Assembly (NCBI GenBank): GCA_910588535.1
Contig: CAJUOO010000063.1
Span: forward strand, 1 to 20,548
DNA length: 20,548 nt
Origin: an uncultured Lachnospiraceae bacterium
Lineage (GTDB): Bacteria; Bacillota; Clostridia; Lachnospirales; Lachnospiraceae
Reading direction: 5' to 3'
In this document: piece after piece, positions 7,501 to 13,340 of the stretch
Layout of the letters: every line of letters starts with the position of its first letter
How positions within the stretch are numbered: the stretch's first letter is position 1
The notes under the pieces: model-generated
Database searches by the model: none
What the model was told of the DNA's origin: nothing
The model's input: only the letters and a program-made list of their open reading frames with translations
Made by a program: the position numbers and the translations under genes

Positions 7501-7759
7501 AGAGAGAACAGAGCTGGAACAGCAGACAGAATATAGAGTAGAAGTTGAAGAGATAACAGAGTTGACGACAGAAGCGATCACAGAAGAAGAGACTTTTGAG
7601 TGGGTGTTTCCGATTAAGGATAAGGACAAGGGAGGCTTTGGAGGAGGGAAAAAAGTGCTTCCGGGGATACTTATTGTGCTTGCAGCGATGCTGCTAGGAG
7701 GATTGATATTATATGTGGCGATGGATCAGAAGGAGAAAGAAGCAGATTATTCTGGTTGA
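4559..7759 (+). CDS. Large secreted membrane-anchored coiled-coil protein
   Basis: A 1066-residue surface protein. Residues 1-32 form a signal peptide (hydrophobic core 13-30, cleavage near YAA). Residues 38-90 carry a zinc-ribbon-like Cys pair (C40-x2-C43 and C81-x2-C84), which is odd outside the cell. Residues 246-313 match the Listeria-Bacteroides (InlB B) repeat, with FYANGG, a GYIFLGWSTSAGG core and LYAVW. Residues 314-500 are beta-rich. Residues 515-885 are a long coiled coil, including 14-residue repeats of the ENEKSDLxDKVTGL type at 671-740. Residues 886-1015 are an acidic Glu/Thr-rich, presumably extended stalk. A transmembrane helix (1033-1055) and a short charged tail end the protein. 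There is no LPxTG motif, so anchoring is by the helix. The ribosome site is GGAGGAG. It may be an adhesin, a spacer or a wall-spanning scaffold. It stands alone between a decayed region and an ABC operon facing it. Confidence 0.85.
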   Translation: MGKKKTKVLDYCGMMFMILLIMGSLLQPLYAAESQYGIWCPGCGKWQDCYRGVVDSGTFTRTEYKNGKITYGDNGLIFIHCKECNKKLLKSEWSEVPQELNGESGSIQQIRNKRYCLEKCEEGVIFPYLETILSVNVNGEESYQILCDGDAFIADPDGKVTKDKYQDATNCYIRLFDAMIKCMTTKQEMNSDSSIESIYSIKSGDFSWTQWYDSGRVTSTSGSISSGLIDYLARFGRVAVRERLYEITFYANGGEGGLVVVPMQPGSNSLPKNSYVRKGYIFLGWSTSAGGSVQYMDGESIEVSSDLDLYAVWKKEPPRLSVVGDAQVRLYRDGSLVDGVVEAGDRVEIIPNKKQGREYADYSMSSGQASWDNSTEILSFIMPDIDISVEIFFRELRGLAVSLNTLFFEAYQKEPYWDGNVFHMDCTPPITVAKNMVTVEAVFYNTKTLQTEKREIQDFSIVSGSTIQSMGENAVVVEADVLQDGYVLSAQCMIQADSSSLKDLMNQTGSKTYIELKVFVDKLTARMEECERLIEELSGRLATSEAEKENYESLLLDARAEISRLTEELDKAGKEISRLEGEIAASEEELGSMEKELASMREKLAVVQQLMQDLTGTEEFDPAVLELIKEKFEELKKEKEELADLLVLLEEENKGLSDKVSQLESEKNGLENEKSDLADKVTGLENEKSDLTDKVTGLENEKSDLSDKVVGLESEKTDLGDMLSDLENENGDLTSRYEALYAAHKELLRERDALRIHNSNLLTEREDLEEQNRRLSLERDILSRSNEELSDQLRNTIGEQQYLLKEYDLLKKKYGQQSEVLEETETGKLAEVEQKLREAEKEKKELSDQIARMDQERLKLSTECQKEKTEMSAWIRKLEQELEERSKIEKETVQKTERETVSQSPSERESTEGEKETVLQETAEKETSGLIEGQEVLEESETKYEEELGTNISEENDLEHETGIMETEQGEEGIEGEQETKERTELEQQTEYRVEVEEITELTTEAITEEETFEWVFPIKDKDKGGFGGGKKVLPGILIVLAAMLLGGLILYVAMDQKEKEADYSG
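6569..6694 (+). repeat. 42-bp in-frame tandem repeats (3 near-identical copies)
   Basis: Three adjacent 42-base units encode ENEKSDL-x-DKV-x-GL at residues 671-684, 685-698 and 699-712, with diverged copies after (713-740) and before. The length is two coiled-coil heptads, so copy changes would keep the register. Confidence 0.85.
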
Positions 7760-7818
7760 TTATTGGAAAAGAAGCAGAGTATTCTGATGGATGAAAAACA
7801 GGATACATTCCACTTAAA

Positions 7819-7883
7819 GTGAGAGTTGTATCAGATATCTTTGGCGTAATTTGTTAAATTGTCTTATCTGGTGCAACTCCCAC
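7819..7883. repeat. Long imperfect hairpin between convergent genes
   Basis: Arms 7819-7837 and 7865-7883 pair over 19 positions with one mismatch and two G-T pairs, enclosing a 27-base loop that itself holds AATTT/AAATT. It lies between the coiled-coil gene and the end of the ABC operon. No T run follows on either side, so it is not a textbook terminator. A smaller palindrome, TGAAAT-GTTT-ATTTCA (7895-7910), overlaps the ATPase stop codon. Confidence 0.6.
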
Positions 7884-7907
7884 AAATCAGGATGTGAAAT
7901 GTTTATT

Positions 7908-8651
7908 TCATGCTAAGACTTTAGATAAGAAGTTCTTTAATCGATCACTTTTAGGTTGAGTGAATATGGCTTCCGGGCGATCTTCTTCTAGTATCATTCC
8001 CTCGTCAATAAAGAGAACCCGCGAGCCGACTTCTTTGGCAAAGCCCATCTCATGTGTTACGACCACCATGGTCATACCGTCTTTTGCAAGGCCCTTCATA
8101 ACTTCCAGAACTTCTCCCACCATCTCTGGGTCAAGAGCACTTGTGGGCTCATCAAAGAGAAGGACTTCTGGCTTCATACAGAGTGCACGCACAATGGCGA
8201 TACGTTGTTTCTGACCACCGGAGAGCTGATTGGGATATGCATTGGCTTTTTCAGCAAGTCCTACGCGTGTCAGAAGTGCCATGGCATATGCTTCTGCTTC
8301 CTCCTTAGATTGCTTGAGAAGCTTTATGGGAGCGATTGTCATATTTTTCAGAATCGTCATATGTGGAAATAGATTAAAATGCTGGAATACCATGCCAATT
8401 TTTTGACGATATTTGTTAATGTCTGTATTTTTTGCTGTGATGTCCAGCCCCTCAAAGCGGATAGTGCCGGAAGTTGGTTTTTCAAGCAGATTTAGGGAGC
8501 GCAGAAACGTCGATTTACCAGAGCCAGAAGGCCCGATAATAACGACTACCTCGCCCTGACGTATCTGAGTGGAGATGTTGTTTAGCACCATATTATCGGC
8601 GAAAGCTTTACAAAGCTTGTCTATTTCAAATAAGATTATATTATCGTTCAC
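7908..8651 (-). CDS. Polar amino acid ABC transporter, ATP-binding protein (GlnQ-like)
   Basis: A 247-residue ATPase that powers amino acid import as a dimer on the cytoplasmic face. All motifs are present: Walker A GPSGSGKST (40-48), Q-loop Gln90 in MVFQHFNLFPHMT, signature LSGGQKQR (143-150), Walker B LLFDEPTSALD (from 164) and the switch His200 in VTHEMGFA. The FNLFPHMT and EMGFA sequences are typical of the polar amino acid (PAAT) group. The GTG at 8651 is preferred to an in-frame GTG at 8684 because AGGAGG lies between them. It overlaps the permease stop codon by 11 bases, indicating translational coupling. It is the last gene of the operon. The exact substrate is unknown. Confidence 0.95.
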   Translation of the reverse strand: MNDNIILFEIDKLCKAFADNMVLNNISTQIRQGEVVVIIGPSGSGKSTFLRSLNLLEKPTSGTIRFEGLDITAKNTDINKYRQKIGMVFQHFNLFPHMTILKNMTIAPIKLLKQSKEEAEAYAMALLTRVGLAEKANAYPNQLSGGQKQRIAIVRALCMKPEVLLFDEPTSALDPEMVGEVLEVMKGLAKDGMTMVVVTHEMGFAKEVGSRVLFIDEGMILEEDRPEAIFTQPKSDRLKNFLSKVLA

Positions 8652-9363
8652 TGGTGCGCAGCCTCCTTTCCAGACGATTGACACAGGCGGTAAGAACCAT
8701 CACAATGCACAGATAGATCAGTGCGATAGCAATAAGAGGCATAAAGGCTGAGAAGGTGCGGCTTCGTATGATATCACCGCCTCTTGTCAGATCTGTAAGC
8801 CCGATATAGCCGCAGATGGAGGTTTCTTTCAGAAGCACGATAAATTCATTTGCCAGAGCGGGAAGTACATTTTTAAAGGCCTGCGGCATAATAATATACT
8901 TCATGGTCTGCGTATAGGTAAAGCCAAGGCTTCTACCTGCCTCCATCTGCCCTCCATCGATGGACATAATACCAGAACGAATGATCTCAGCGACATAGGC
9001 TCCAGAATTGATACCAAAGGAGATTATCGCAACTAAACGCTTATCAATAATTACAGAGCCAAATATTACATAGTAGATAATCAATAATTGTACCATGGCA
9101 GGAGTACCACGTATAATGGTGAGGTAAACCTTACATAGCCAGTTGGCAAAACGAAGTTTTCCTGTGCGATCTGCGGTGGAGCGTATAATAGCTACCAAAA
9201 GACCAAGAGCAACTCCGATAATAACAGCAAAGAGGGTAATTAAAAAGGTGGTGCCCAGACCTTGCACTAAGTACATGTAACGATGGTCTGTTATGAAATT
9301 ATTGGTAAATTCGATTCTGAAATTTTCCCATAAAGAGGAAATCCATATGCTTATCGCTTCCAA
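8641..9363 (-). CDS. Polar amino acid ABC transporter, permease
   Basis: A 240-residue membrane subunit of the HisM/GlnP (HisMQ) permease family. About five hydrophobic segments are visible: LVQGLGTTFLITLFAVIIGV, a second after KLRFANWLCKVYL, AIISFGINSGAYVAEI, a fourth near the EAA loop, and AFMPLIAIALIYLCIVMVL. The cytoplasmic EAA coupling motif reads MEAGRSLGFTYTQTMKYII, and TIIRGTPAMVQLLIIYY is a family hallmark. Only one permease gene is present, so it should act as a homodimer. The start is TTG at 9363, supported by AAGGAG that overlaps the stop of the binding-protein gene, with a 10-base gap between the genes. TTG may set subunit stoichiometry. Sure of family; substrate unknown. Confidence 0.93.
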   Translation of the reverse strand: MEAISIWISSLWENFRIEFTNNFITDHRYMYLVQGLGTTFLITLFAVIIGVALGLLVAIIRSTADRTGKLRFANWLCKVYLTIIRGTPAMVQLLIIYYVIFGSVIIDKRLVAIISFGINSGAYVAEIIRSGIMSIDGGQMEAGRSLGFTYTQTMKYIIMPQAFKNVLPALANEFIVLLKETSICGYIGLTDLTRGGDIIRSRTFSAFMPLIAIALIYLCIVMVLTACVNRLERRLRTSER

Positions 9364-9373
9364 AGTGTTCTCC

Positions 9374-10183
9374 TTATTTTTTTCTTACGATAATAACCTG
9401 TGTTCCAGTGGTGTAGGGATCAGTAAAATCAATGCTTAACAGGCGATCTTCTGTCACTGTCATACCTGCCACGCCTATATCTGCTTTGCCGGATTGAACG
9501 GCACTGATGATTGAGTCAAACTCCATGTCCTCAACCTTAAGCTCCATTCCAAGAATATCGCACAACGCCTGTGCCATATCAATGTCAATACCTACGATGG
9601 TGTTATTTTCATAATATTCATATGGCTCAAAAGCAGCATTTGTCGCCATCACTAAGGTGCCATTAGAACGATCGACATTATCGGGAGATGTATAAGGTGT
9701 TTTTCCTTTTGTGGAATCTCCAATATAATTATTCATAATGCTTTCCATCGTGCCATTTTCTTTAAGCTCTGCCAGCGCAACATTAATCTTGTCCTTAAGA
9801 TCGGCGTTGTTCTTGGAGATGCAGATGGAATAGTCCTCGATCGTAAATTCTTCATCAAGGATGCAGAGAGAGTCGTTTTTTTCGACAAATGCCTTTGCCG
9901 GCTCAAGATCGATGATAACACAATCGATTTTTCCCTGCTTTAACGCCTGAATAGCGTCTGCTCCCTTGGAGAAACGCTCAATTGTGGAACCTTGATCCTT
10001 GTATTCCTCTGCGTAGGAATCTCCCACTGTGCCAAGCTGCACGCCAATTTTCTTGCCCGGCAGGTCATCGACAGAAAACACAGTGTTTTCCGGTATGGAA
10101 CCGCAGGAGCTAAGTGCACTTACAGTGATGAGTGCAGCGGCGAGAACGGTTAGTTTTTTCAGATGTTGATAAAAGTTTTTCAT
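9374..10183 (-). CDS. Amino acid-binding lipoprotein, apparently circularly permuted SBP_bac_3
   Basis: This is the substrate-binding subunit of the importer: a lipoprotein (lipobox LSSC, Cys27 from the ATG at 10183) anchored outside the membrane. The family (SBP_bac_3) normally starts with the VxATNAAFxPFEY...DIDLA half, passes through GMTxTxERxxxxDFTDPY, and then has the GKKxGVQLGTTG half. Here the order is reversed. VDDLPGKKIGVQLGTVGDSY comes first (near residue 38), followed by the helix usually found at the C-terminus (MESIMNNYIG). A short Pro/Ser/Asn linker leads to GTLVMATNAAFEPYEYY (175-191), and GMTVTEDRLLSIDFTDPY lies near the end. Every expected part is present once, so this is permutation rather than truncation. 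The ATG at 10183 is preferred over 10195 because GGGGA lies upstream of it. It is first in the operon. Confidence 0.93.
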   Translation of the reverse strand: MKNFYQHLKKLTVLAAALITVSALSSCGSIPENTVFSVDDLPGKKIGVQLGTVGDSYAEEYKDQGSTIERFSKGADAIQALKQGKIDCVIIDLEPAKAFVEKNDSLCILDEEFTIEDYSICISKNNADLKDKINVALAELKENGTMESIMNNYIGDSTKGKTPYTSPDNVDRSNGTLVMATNAAFEPYEYYENNTIVGIDIDMAQALCDILGMELKVEDMEFDSIISAVQSGKADIGVAGMTVTEDRLLSIDFTDPYTTGTQVIIVRKK

Positions 10184-10199
10184 AATTTTCCCCATTTCT

Positions 10200-10248
10200 G
10201 CGCGGCTATTTTAGTGTTGGACTTGTGGATGCCGCGCGAACACAAGTC
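10200..10248 (-). promoter_or_regulatory. Candidate H-type pseudoknot leader of the importer mRNA
   Basis: In the mRNA sense, S1 is GACUUGUG (10248-10241) pairing with CACAAGUC (10227-10220). Inside its loop lies GCGCGGC (10237-10231), which pairs with GCCGCGC (10206-10200) beyond S1. The interleaved order S1-S2-S1'-S2' with loops of 3, 3 and 13 nt is sterically reasonable for an H-type pseudoknot. The 13-nt last loop is A-rich. The fold would start at the predicted transcript 5' end and finish 6 nt before the GGGGA ribosome site, the layout of small translational riboswitches. I do not recognise the consensus of SAM-II, preQ1 or guanidine-III. Confidence 0.5.
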
Positions 10249-10256
10249 TGAGGAAC

Positions 10257-10285
10257 ATTATAACAAAGAGGGTATAATTATACAA
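10257..10285 (-). promoter_or_regulatory. Promoter of the amino acid importer operon
   Basis: On the minus strand TTGTAT (10285-10280), a 17-base spacer and TATAAT (10262-10257). Transcription would begin near 10250, right at the pseudoknot. A second TATAAT (10282-10277) within the palindrome GTATAATTATAC has no good -35. Confidence 0.5.
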
Positions 10286-10310
10286 TAGTAAAAAAGTAAA
10301 AATTCATAGT

Positions 10311-10339
10311 TTGACTTTATTTGTCAATACGTATACAAT
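10311..10339 (+). promoter_or_regulatory. Promoter of ktrB, with a dyad over the -35
   Basis: TTGACT (10311-10316), a 17-base spacer and TACAAT (10334-10339). The -35 forms one arm of TTGAC-7-GTCAA (10311-10327), a possible operator between the divergent potassium and amino acid operons. Confidence 0.7.
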
Positions 10340-10384
10340 AAGAGTAGCATAAATTTGTTGTGAAACAGGAAAGGACATACAAAG

Positions 10385-11728
10385 ATGGCTCACAAACGGA
10401 AAAAGCAGTTGTCGCAGACACAGACGATTGCACTGGGATTTTTCATAATGATATTGATAGGGACAGGGCTTTTAATGCTTCCCTTTTCTTCGAGGACAGG
10501 GGAATTTACCTCATTTGCAGATGCGCTGTTTACTGCCATCAGTGCTAGTTGCGTGACGGGACTTGTCGTGGTTGATACGTATATGCACTGGTCTGTCTTT
10601 GGGCAGCTTGTAATTATCGTGCTGATCCAGATAGGTGGTCTTGGCTTTATGACAGTTGGCATTTTCTTCTCGATCCTTCTTCGCAGAAAGATTGGATTGA
10701 GGGAGAGAGGATTGATGCAGGAGAGCGTCAACACGCTGCAGATAGGCGGTATTATTAAGCTGGCGCACAAAATAGTGAAGGGGACACTTATAATAGAAGG
10801 AATTGGTGCGCTGATTTTGGCGATACGTTTTAGTCTGCAGATGGGTGTGGGAAAGGGTATTTACTATGGGATATTTCATTCCATCTCCGCATTTTGTAAT
10901 GCGGGTTTTGACCTGATGGGGTATCAGGGAGAGTATAATTCTCTGGTTAATTATGCGCCGGATATTGTGGTGAATATCACGATTATGTTGCTTGTCGTGA
11001 TAGGAGGAATTGGCTTTATAGTGTGGGATGATCTGACAAGGCATGGGTTGAAATTTAAGAAATATATGCTTCACACAAAGATTGTCTTGGTGTCGACAGC
11101 TTTTTTGCTGTTGTCGGGTGCTTTTTTGTTCTGGCTTTTGGAGCGAGATCATATTCTTGCTGGCAGAGGAGCAGGAGAGCAGCTCCTTTGCAGTATGTTT
11201 GCCTCCGTCTCGGCGAGAACGGCGGGTTTTAATACGGTTGATCTGGCAGGGCTTACGGACGCTGGAAAATTCCTAAATGTTGTTTTGATGTTTATCGGCG
11301 GTAGTCCGGGCTCGACAGCAGGTGGTATTAAGACGACGACAGTTGTTGTTATCTTAATGTATATCTGGTCAAATATGAAGCATACCTATGGCTGCAATTT
11401 ATTTGGCAGAAGATTGGATCATGAATCGATTGTCAAGGCGAGTGCGGTATTTTGCACAAATCTGTTTCTTGCCACGGCAGCAGTGTTGATTATTTCGGCG
11501 GTTCAGGTGCTGCCGATCGCGGATGTGCTGCTGGAGGTATTTTCGGCAATTGGTACAGTCGGGATGTCGACAGGGATCACGAGAGAGCTTTTGATGCCGT
11601 CGCGTGTGGTGATTATGGTGTTGATGTACTGTGGAAGAATTGGAAGCTTATCCTTCGCCCTGTCATTTACACAGAAGAAAAGGATAGCGCCAGTGCAACA
11701 GCCAGTTGAGCAGATTAATATAGGGTAA
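10385..11728 (+). CDS. ktrB: Potassium uptake channel subunit KtrB (TrkH family)
   Basis: A 447-residue membrane protein that forms the K+ pathway of a Ktr system, usually as a dimer on a KtrA ring. The four selectivity-filter segments, each with the key glycine, are visible: CVTGL (Gly59), NAGFD (Gly174), TAGFN (Gly281) and TVGMS (Gly393). The glycine-rich intramembrane gate GGSPGSTAGGIK (305-316) is intact. The length fits KtrB better than the longer TrkH proteins, and the partner is a single-domain-pair KtrA. AGGAAAGGA precedes the start. A strong promoter stands upstream, and ktrA follows 127 bases on without a clear terminator, so cotranscription is likely. Uptake probably depends on Na+ or membrane potential, as in the family. 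Confidence 0.95.
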   Translation: MAHKRKKQLSQTQTIALGFFIMILIGTGLLMLPFSSRTGEFTSFADALFTAISASCVTGLVVVDTYMHWSVFGQLVIIVLIQIGGLGFMTVGIFFSILLRRKIGLRERGLMQESVNTLQIGGIIKLAHKIVKGTLIIEGIGALILAIRFSLQMGVGKGIYYGIFHSISAFCNAGFDLMGYQGEYNSLVNYAPDIVVNITIMLLVVIGGIGFIVWDDLTRHGLKFKKYMLHTKIVLVSTAFLLLSGAFLFWLLERDHILAGRGAGEQLLCSMFASVSARTAGFNTVDLAGLTDAGKFLNVVLMFIGGSPGSTAGGIKTTTVVVILMYIWSNMKHTYGCNLFGRRLDHESIVKASAVFCTNLFLATAAVLIISAVQVLPIADVLLEVFSAIGTVGMSTGITRELLMPSRVVIMVLMYCGRIGSLSFALSFTQKKRIAPVQQPVEQINIG

Positions 11729-11855
11729 TCAAGAAAAATGAGCTTGTGTTTGTGGGCTTCGTCCAAGATAATTAGATGAATCTTTGATATGCTTTAAATG
11801 ATGTGGCTGAAATTTGGCAAATAGACAAGAAGATCAGAGAAGGAGATCATAAGAA

Positions 11856-12506
11856 ATGAAATCAGTACTTATAATTGGTTTAGGGAGATTTGGGCATCAT
11901 CTGTGCAGAAATATGGCAGAGCTTGGAAATGAGGTTATGATTGTGGATCAGAGGGAGGAGGTTTTGGAGGATCTTCTTCCTATAGTCACCAGCGCAAAGA
12001 TTGGTGACTGTACCAATGAGGAGGTTTTAAGAAGTCTTGGCGTGGCAAATTTTGATCTTTGCTTTGTCTGCATTGGAACAAATTTTCAGAGCAGCCTTGA
12101 GATCACAAGTCTTGTGAAGGAGATGGGCGCGCGCTGTGTGATCAGCAAGGCAAATCGTGATATTCACGCTAAGTTTCTATTAAAGAACGGAGCCGATGAG
12201 GTAATCTATCCTGATAGGGATATTGCAGAAAAGCTCGCCGTGCGACACAGTGCAAACCATGTCTTTGATTATATTGAATTGACAGATGAATATTCCATCT
12301 ATGAGATCCCACCGCTGACAGAATGGCTGGGAAAAAGTATACGTGATGTGAACTTTAGAGTGAAATATCAGGTTAGCATACTGGGTACAAAAAAAGGGGA
12401 AGATGTAAGGCTGCTTCCTGCGGCAGATCATATTTTTGCAGCGGATGAGCATCTGATGGTGATAGGAAAAGCAGAGGATTTGCAGAGGATTTTAAAACAT
12501 CTGTAA
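11856..12506 (+). CDS. ktrA: Potassium uptake regulatory subunit KtrA (RCK protein)
   Basis: A 216-residue cytoplasmic regulator. Residues 1-120 form an RCK_N Rossmann domain with the GLGRFG loop (8-13) and an acidic residue (Asp31) closing the second strand, the site that binds ATP/ADP or NAD(H). Residues 135-216 form an RCK_C domain (IYEIPPLTEWLGKSIRDVNF through LMVIGKAEDLQRIL), which binds c-di-AMP in several Firmicutes; binding here is inferred. It should assemble as an octameric ring gating KtrB. AAGGAGAT lies upstream of the start. The 127-base gap after ktrB shows no convincing promoter, so it is probably expressed from the ktrB promoter. Confidence 0.95.
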   Translation: MKSVLIIGLGRFGHHLCRNMAELGNEVMIVDQREEVLEDLLPIVTSAKIGDCTNEEVLRSLGVANFDLCFVCIGTNFQSSLEITSLVKEMGARCVISKANRDIHAKFLLKNGADEVIYPDRDIAEKLAVRHSANHVFDYIELTDEYSIYEIPPLTEWLGKSIRDVNFRVKYQVSILGTKKGEDVRLLPAADHIFAADEHLMVIGKAEDLQRILKHL

Positions 12507-12534
12507 AGATTCATTTTCTTTTGGTTGTTGAGCA

Positions 12535-12593
12535 GCAGGGCTGCCGGAATGGTTAAGAAAGTCCGTGACAGATACCGCCCTGCATGATATAAT
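12535..12593 (+). promoter_or_regulatory. Promoter region of pspA with inverted repeat
   Basis: GTGACA (12565-12570), a 17-base spacer and TATAAT (12588-12593) with TG at 12585-12586, an extended -10. GCAGGGC (12535-12541) is inverted at 12577-12583 inside the spacer; this could be an operator for a stress regulator or a hairpin ending the ktrA transcript. The leader also has the hairpin CGCAC-AAAT-GTGCG (12602-12615). Confidence 0.6.
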
Positions 12594-12649
12594 AAAGGGA
12601 ACGCACAAATGTGCGAGGCGTTGTCAGATTTTGTAAGGAGGATATTTAT

Positions 12650-13327
12650 ATGGGAGTACTTTCACGTTTTAAGGACATTATGTCAGCTAATATTAATGCG
12701 CTTTTGGATAAGGCGGAGGATCCTTCTAAGATGATCGATCAGTACCTTAGAGATCTGGAGAATGATCTTGGCAAGGTTAAGGCAGAGACGGCTGCAGTTA
12801 TGGCGGAGGAAACAAGATCCCGCCGTGAGCTTGATGAGTGCAAGGAAGAGATAGAGAAGATGCAGAAGTATGCTGAGAAGGCTGTTATGGCGGGCAATGA
12901 CGCTGATGCTAGACAGTTTTTGGCAAAGAAAGGGCAGTTGTCAGAGAAGTATGCCAGCCTTCAACAGGCTTATAATCTGGCGGCGGACAATGCGGCGAAG
13001 ATGAAGCAGATGCATGATAAGCTTGTGGAGGATATATCTGCTCTCAATTCCAGAAGAGATGCCATTAAGGCGAAGATGGCAGTTGCCAAGACACAGCAGA
13101 AGATGAATAAGATGGGTGCAAGCATTGACGGGGCAGAGAAAACCTTGTCGGCGTTTGACCGCATGGAGGCGAAAGCAAACAAGATGCTCGATGAGGCAAA
13201 CGCGATGGCAGAGCTTAATAAGGGTGCCGATCAGGATATTGATTCTCTTGCAAGAAAATATGATGAGCCGGCAGGTGCGGCTGTGGATGATGAGCTTGCA
13301 GCACTGAAGGAAAAGTTGGGAATATAG
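12650..13327 (+). CDS. pspA: PspA/IM30 (Vipp1) family membrane-stress protein
   Basis: A 225-residue, almost entirely helical protein of the PspA/IM30 (ESCRT-III-like) family, which polymerises on stressed membranes and limits ion leakage. The N-terminus MGVLSRFKDIMSANINALLD is the amphipathic membrane-binding helix, followed by the conserved DPSKMIDQYLRDLENDL. Long coiled-coil helices run from about 30 to 190 (QKYAEKAVMAGNDADARQFL and onward). The chosen ATG (12650) follows AAGGAGG with correct spacing and gives the canonical N-terminus; an in-frame start at 12611 would add 13 unrelated residues. The SPFH gene follows after 13 bases, with its ribosome site touching this stop codon. A dedicated promoter stands upstream. 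Confidence 0.95.
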   Translation: MGVLSRFKDIMSANINALLDKAEDPSKMIDQYLRDLENDLGKVKAETAAVMAEETRSRRELDECKEEIEKMQKYAEKAVMAGNDADARQFLAKKGQLSEKYASLQQAYNLAADNAAKMKQMHDKLVEDISALNSRRDAIKAKMAVAKTQQKMNKMGASIDGAEKTLSAFDRMEAKANKMLDEANAMAELNKGADQDIDSLARKYDEPAGAAVDDELAALKEKLGI

Positions 13328-13340
13328 GAGGAAATACATA

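Noticed and set aside
6208..7629. Several Ser-rich or Pro/His-rich minus-strand ORFs under the coiled-coil gene
   Set aside because: They are mirror readings of Glu/Lys-rich repeats, with no start signals.
12530..12600. tRNA-like stretch after ktrA (GCCGGAATGGTTAAG)
   Set aside because: No anticodon arm, T-arm or acceptor pairing could be built; the sequence is accounted for by the pspA promoter and inverted repeat.
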